DNA from: Campylobacteraceae bacterium
GTDB lineage: Bacteria; Campylobacterota; Campylobacteria; Campylobacterales; Sulfurovaceae
DNA: 9,048 nt
Reading direction: 5' to 3'
Assembly: GCA_027063105.1 (NCBI GenBank)
Contig: JAMOSL010000116.1
Location: 1-9,048, forward strand
In this document: piece by piece, positions 6,135 through 9,048 of the stretch
Position numbering within the stretch: position 1 is the first letter of the stretch
How the letters are laid out: the number at the start of each line of letters is the position of its first letter
The notes under the pieces: generated by a model
What the model was told of the DNA's origin: nothing
The model's input: the letters and a program-made list of their open reading frames with translations, nothing else
Database searches by the model: none
Translations under genes and position numbers: made by a program

Positions 6135-6857
6135 ATGACAATAAAAGAAATATACAATACCCTAAATAAAATCAGCCCTTTTGAACTACAAGAAAAATGG
6201 GATAACTCTGGTCTTATTGTTGGAGATATGAATAGAAAAGTATCTAAAGTTATATTATCTATTGATATTGATAAAGAGTTAATAGAGCATAATGATGAGA
6301 ATATACTTTTTATTGTGCATCATCCACTTATTTTTTCTGGGCTTACTGCATTGGATTTTGATAAATATCCTGCTAATCTTATTGAGATAATGATAAAGAA
6401 AAACCAATCTCTTATAGCTATGCATACAAATTTTGATAAGACACATCTTAATAAATATGTTTTTGAGAAAGTTTTGGGCTTTGAGATGAAAGATCAAAAT
6501 GAGTTTTTATGTACAACTGAGGGTGAGTGGAGTTCTACTGAAGTTATAACTCATATTAAAGAGAAATTAAATCTACCGATAGTAAAAATTACTACTCCTA
6601 AAGAGAAGATAACTAGCATCTCATTATGTACGGGTGCAGGGGCTTCACTTATGGATAGTGTGAGTAGTGATTGTTTTTTGACAGGAGATATTAAATACCA
6701 CGATGCTATGAAAGCAAAGAGTCAAAATTTGATGCTAATAGATATTGGTCATTATGAAAGTGAGAAATTTTTTGCAGAAATTTTGGCTAAAGAGTTAGAA
6801 AATTTACCCCTTATAGCCATAGTTTCTAATTCAACAAATCCATTTATAATTAAGTAG
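6135..6857 (+). CDS. Nif3-like dinuclear metal center protein (YbgI family)
   Basis: A member of the Nif3/YbgI family (also annotated GTP cyclohydrolase 1 type 2 homolog), a hexameric cytoplasmic protein holding two metal ions per subunit. Its cellular reaction is not settled in the family. With the start at 6135 it has 240 residues, the usual length of the short form without the PII-like insert. Family marks are FELQEKWDNSGL (16-27), VHHPLIF with His62 and His63, MHTNFD with Asp101, TGDIKYHDAM near 183-192, and DIGHYESE with His206 and Glu210. These match the E. coli YbgI metal ligands His63, His64, Asp101, His215 and Glu219. An ATG at 6129 would add Met-Ser, but its ribosome site is too close. 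The gene follows glyQ in Campylobacter as I recall, so it belongs to the ancestral operon, now separated by the five-gene cassette. Its 3' end overlaps the converging phosphoesterase gene by 8 bp. Confidence 0.93.
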   Translation: MTIKEIYNTLNKISPFELQEKWDNSGLIVGDMNRKVSKVILSIDIDKELIEHNDENILFIVHHPLIFSGLTALDFDKYPANLIEIMIKKNQSLIAMHTNFDKTHLNKYVFEKVLGFEMKDQNEFLCTTEGEWSSTEVITHIKEKLNLPIVKITTPKEKITSISLCTGAGASLMDSVSSDCFLTGDIKYHDAMKAKSQNLMLIDIGHYESEKFFAEILAKELENLPLIAIVSNSTNPFIIK

Positions 6858-7704
6858 TATAAATTAATCTCTCATTGATTTTTTCATTATCAAGCTCAAT
6901 ATATCTCATAGGATATTGGTCTAAATCTAAAGGTCTTATAAAACCTCTTGTTACAATGATTTGAATATTATTTATTTTAGTTATAGAATCTATATGCTTG
7001 TGTCCTGATAGAGTTAAAATAAGGTTTTTATACCCAAATAACTCTTTTTGCACCTCATCAGTATTATTTAAAACATATTTATGAATATCTTTTTCATCTG
7101 TACCTTTCCAATAATTAGTATAAGGATGATGATTTAAAATAACTGTTGGTTTACCATTTTCAAGAGTTTTCTTCGCAAAAGTTATTGTTTCCTTTGTATA
7201 TTCTCCATTATTTTTACCATCTATACAGCTATCTAATCCTAAAATATTATAACCTTTTATTTTTAAAAGCCAATCTTTACCATCTACTTTCAACTCTTTA
7301 CTACTCATAAATATTTTTTTGAACTCATTTAAATTAATACTATCATTTGGCTTTGGATTAGACTCTTTATTTCCTCTAACAGAATATGCAGAACAATGAA
7401 GCTTATCTATTAATTCTTTAAACTTTAAAGCATCTTTATTACCCACTACATTATTATTAAAATTATCTCCACCAAATAGAACAAAATCTAAATCTTTATA
7501 ATCTTTATTTACTAGTTCAACCATATTTTCTATTGCTTCAATACTATCATCATCACTTAAATCCATATGTGAATCTGTTATATGTATAAATTTTAGTATA
7601 TCTTTTTTGCTATCTATATCTTTACTTTCTGCATTTGCCAATAGAGGTAAAGTACCAAAAACTAAAGCACTTTTTATAAATCCTCGTCTATCTGTTTTTA
7701 TCAT
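6850..7704 (-). CDS. Tat-exported calcineurin-like metallophosphoesterase
   Basis: A 284-residue predicted periplasmic phosphoesterase. The N-terminus carries a twin-arginine signal, DRRGFIKSALVFG, with an AxA-like site near LLANA (residues 21-25), so it should be exported folded through Tat. The metallophosphoesterase motifs appear in order: TDSH (Asp44, His46), FGGDN (Asp80, Asn81), GNKES (Asn112), NHHP (His192 or His193) and GHKH (His235, His237). One family position departs from the common form: GNH(D/E) reads GNKE, so a usual histidine is lysine, which may alter activity or substrate. The substrate is not evident; such enzymes hydrolyse phosphomonoesters, diesters or nucleotides. The ATG at 7704 has AAGGA (7712-7716) seven bases upstream. 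It lies 33 bases after the outer-membrane protein gene on the same strand and is probably co-transcribed with it. Confidence 0.88.
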   Translation of the reverse strand: MIKTDRRGFIKSALVFGTLPLLANAESKDIDSKKDILKFIHITDSHMDLSDDDSIEAIENMVELVNKDYKDLDFVLFGGDNFNNNVVGNKDALKFKELIDKLHCSAYSVRGNKESNPKPNDSINLNEFKKIFMSSKELKVDGKDWLLKIKGYNILGLDSCIDGKNNGEYTKETITFAKKTLENGKPTVILNHHPYTNYWKGTDEKDIHKYVLNNTDEVQKELFGYKNLILTLSGHKHIDSITKINNIQIIVTRGFIRPLDLDQYPMRYIELDNEKINERLIYTT

Positions 7705-7737
7705 CTTCTATTCCTTTTAAATTATTATATCATAAAG

Positions 7738-8601
7738 TTAAAACTTATAAATAAAATCTAAAGAGATATTTTCTACCTTAACATCATCGTTACTTATAGG
7801 AACTTCTTTAGCCTTATGATGACTATATCGTAAATGAGCTGTCATATTTTTACCTAAAGAGTGACCTACTCCAACCATATAACTCTCTTTAAATTCCATA
7901 GCATGATGTTGAACTTGAAATCCATCTTTCATTACAGCAAACATACGATCACCAAAATAAGCTCCTGCACCCAAATGGTATCCATTATAATGTGTATGAA
8001 GTTTTATACCAGCCGTAAAATATTCTGTTTTTGCTTTTCTACTAAAATTATTACTATCTTTATCTTTAAGATGAATATACTTACCTATAAAAGTAGTTTT
8101 AAATCCAAATGTTTCAAATTTATATTTAATATTATATTTCACATCTGTTTGATAAACATCAAAATTAGAATAATCACTAAAATACTGAGTTATATAAAAA
8201 TCATTAATATTATAACCTAACCCATAAATATCTCCACCATCAGTCTCTTTCATAATATTATCTTCAATATGAGCATAAAGTAAAATAATTTTATCTTCTG
8301 GTGTAATCTTATATTCGTATCTAAAAGTATATTTATTTACATCTAAATCTTTAGGGACAATATTTGTAGTATTTGTTTTTGTATTTTCATAATAGAATTG
8401 TATATGTTGATTTTCATCTTCATGGTCTAATTCAACTCCATATCGTTTTCCATCTTCTTTCTTCTTTGAATTTGAGAAATCTAATGTCTCATAGTTTATT
8501 TTTATGTTATTATCTCCTATATGAGAATGAGATTCTTCTTCTTTTGCAGAGAGTGTAGTACAGAGTATTGTCGAGATAAGTAAAGTATTTATTTTTTTCA
8601 T
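7738..8601 (-). CDS. Predicted outer-membrane beta-barrel protein, unknown function
   Basis: I do not recognise the family. Starting at 8601 the product has 287 residues. It opens with a clear Sec signal peptide (MKKINTLLISTILCTTLSA), cleavable after Ala19. An earlier ATG at 8688 would add 29 residues ahead of this signal and lacks support. The mature part begins with EEESHSHIG and continues as alternating hydrophobic and polar residues rich in Tyr, Phe and Gly, such as YTFRYEYKI, IYGLGYNI, YFTAGIKLH and LGAGAYFG, separated by charged turns. It ends in SLDFIYKF. The aromatic strand pattern and C-terminal Phe are typical of BAM-assembled outer-membrane barrels, possibly a small porin or a surface protein. 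Several histidines occur in the loops. AAGGA at 8608-8612 is six bases upstream of the start. It is the first gene of a likely operon with the Tat phosphoesterase. Confidence 0.75.
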   Translation of the reverse strand: MKKINTLLISTILCTTLSAKEEESHSHIGDNNIKINYETLDFSNSKKKEDGKRYGVELDHEDENQHIQFYYENTKTNTTNIVPKDLDVNKYTFRYEYKITPEDKIILLYAHIEDNIMKETDGGDIYGLGYNINDFYITQYFSDYSNFDVYQTDVKYNIKYKFETFGFKTTFIGKYIHLKDKDSNNFSRKAKTEYFTAGIKLHTHYNGYHLGAGAYFGDRMFAVMKDGFQVQHHAMEFKESYMVGVGHSLGKNMTAHLRYSHHKAKEVPISNDDVKVENISLDFIYKF

Positions 8602-8607
8602 ATATAT

Positions 8608-8612
8608 TCCTT
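8608..8612 (-). promoter_or_regulatory. Ribosome binding site deciding the start of the outer-membrane protein
   Basis: AAGGA on the - strand sits six bases before the ATG at 8601. Together with the signal peptide directly after that ATG, it rejects the longer reading from 8688. Confidence 0.7.
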
Positions 8613-8627
8613 GATTATTATAAATAT

Positions 8628-8646
8628 AATTATACTGAATATAATT
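8628..8646. repeat. Short inverted repeat in the divergent promoter region
   Basis: AATTATA (8628-8634), a five-base CTGAA spacer, then TATAATT (8640-8646) form a 7-bp inverted repeat. Each arm contains a TATAAT-type -10 box, one facing each way. It may be an operator or only the outcome of AT-rich promoter DNA. Confidence 0.35.
8629..8634 (-). promoter_or_regulatory. Possible -10 box for the outer-membrane protein operon
   Basis: TATAAT on the - strand places transcription start near 8622, about 20 bases before the ATG at 8601. No TTGACA-like -35 box is seen, which is usual for Campylobacterota sigma-70 promoters. A second TATAAT on the same strand lies at 8617-8622. Confidence 0.4.
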
Positions 8647-8695
8647 GCTGAAAATGCTTTTAAAAACTACGAATTCTTTTTTAAGCAACTTTCTA

Positions 8696-8701
8696 TATAA
8701 T
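8696..8701 (+). promoter_or_regulatory. Possible -10 box for the rhodanese-like gene
   Basis: TATAAT follows a T-rich stretch (TTCTTTTTTAAGC, 8674-8686) of the kind that replaces the -35 box in Campylobacterota promoters. Transcription would start near 8708, about 40 bases before the ATG at 8750. Confidence 0.45.
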
Positions 8702-8749
8702 TTGATATTATTATTCTAATAATTAAAAGTAATCTAAAAGGGAATTAAA

Positions 8750-9048
8750 ATGAAAAAAACAGTTTATTCTACACTGACAATAGCAATATTGAGTATTAAT
8801 GTAATGGCTTATGATAAAGCTAAAGCTGATGATTTAAATAAGTTCTATTCGCATATGACACAAGAGGCTTGTGCAAAATCTAAACTTTTTGTTAAAGCTA
8901 AAGACACTATGAAGATGATAAGAGATAATAATGTAACACTTATTGATGTAAGAACAGAATCCGAAGTTAGTGTTATTACTTTAAGTGGAAAGAATTCAAT
9001 GCATATTCCAATTAAAGATTTATTTAAAAAAGATAATTTGGATAAAAT
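8750..9048 (+). CDS. Secreted rhodanese-like domain protein (3' end outside the window)
   Basis: An open frame runs from the ATG at 8750 to the window end, giving 99 complete codons. AAGGGA (8738-8743) lies six bases upstream. The N-terminus, MKKTVYSTLTIAILSINVMA, is a Sec signal peptide cleavable after Ala20, so the protein is periplasmic. After a helical stretch (DDLNKFYSHMTQEACAKSKL) comes FVKAKDTMKMI and then VTLIDVRTESEV (residues 62-73), the start of a rhodanese domain with its conserved DVR, followed by SMHIPIKDLF (83-92), where family members usually have a HIPGAINIP-type block. The active-site cysteine loop would lie beyond the window, so sulfurtransferase activity cannot be judged. 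Such periplasmic proteins are common in sulfur-metabolising Campylobacterota. It is transcribed divergently from the outer-membrane protein gene, sharing a 148-bp promoter region. Confidence 0.85.
   Translation, partial: MKKTVYSTLTIAILSINVMAYDKAKADDLNKFYSHMTQEACAKSKLFVKAKDTMKMIRDNNVTLIDVRTESEVSVITLSGKNSMHIPIKDLFKKDNLDK

Noticed and set aside
6860..6890. AATC...GATT followed by Ts as a terminator at the nif3 end
   Set aside because: The stem is only four AT-rich base pairs and lies inside the phosphoesterase coding region, too weak to call.
8544..8601. Outer-membrane protein as a lipoprotein because of Cys14 in its signal
   Set aside because: The residues before the cysteine are T-I-L, not the small residue needed at -1 of a lipobox. 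A normal Sec cleavage site after Ala19 is better.
8602..8688. Longer outer-membrane protein starting at 8688
   Set aside because: The extra 29 residues precede a clear signal peptide, overlap the likely promoter, and lack the well-spaced ribosome site seen at 8601.
1..9048. CRISPR array, tRNA, rRNA, transposase or integrase
   Set aside because: No regular spaced repeats, cloverleaf-like sequence, rRNA segment or mobility-enzyme motif was seen on either strand.

Overview
The window is AT-rich bacterial DNA, most likely from a member of the Campylobacterota (Arcobacter-, Sulfurimonas- or Sulfurovum-like). This rests on the low GC content, on a free-standing glycyl-tRNA synthetase alpha chain (glyQ) grouped with a Nif3-family gene (an order I recall from Campylobacter), and on TATAAT-like -10 boxes without clear -35 boxes. 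The genus cannot be fixed from the sequence alone.

Region 1 (1-829) is the 3' part of glyQ, a housekeeping gene cut by the window edge. Region 2 (831-6117) is a tightly packed five-gene cassette on the + strand: an AAA_15/OLD-like ATPase (A), a small protein with a PD-(D/E)xK-like motif (B), a complete Ser/Thr protein kinase with an unassigned helical C-terminus (C), a second ABC-type ATPase with a helical N-terminal extension (D), and an HNH endonuclease of the retron/Septu PtuB type (E). A begins one base after the glyQ stop, B overlaps A by 16 bp, C follows after 65 bp, D starts one base after C, and E overlaps D by ATGA. Region 3 (6135-6857) is the Nif3-like metal-binding protein, the usual partner of glyQ in relatives.

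Region 4 (6850-8601, - strand) is a two-gene unit: a predicted outer-membrane beta-barrel protein followed by a Tat-exported calcineurin-like phosphoesterase. The phosphoesterase gene converges on and overlaps the nif3 end by 8 bp. Region 5 (8602-8749) is a divergent promoter region, and region 6 (8750-9048) is the 5' part of a secreted rhodanese-like protein, cut by the window edge.

The main item of interest is region 2. It looks like an anti-phage defence or conflict cassette built into a housekeeping operon. Genes D and E resemble a Septu (PtuA/PtuB) ATPase-nuclease pair. A and B look like a second ATPase plus possible nuclease pair, and a protein kinase lies between them. An 8-bp direct repeat, AAAATGTC, sits exactly at both junctions (828-835 and 6126-6133) and overlaps the start codon of gene A and the upstream start codon of nif3. 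Removing one copy together with the cassette would rebuild a direct glyQ-nif3 junction. Whether the five genes act as one system or as two neighbouring ones cannot be decided from this window. No integrase, transposase, reverse transcriptase, CRISPR array, tRNA or rRNA was seen, and no stretch above 300 bases lacks a gene.
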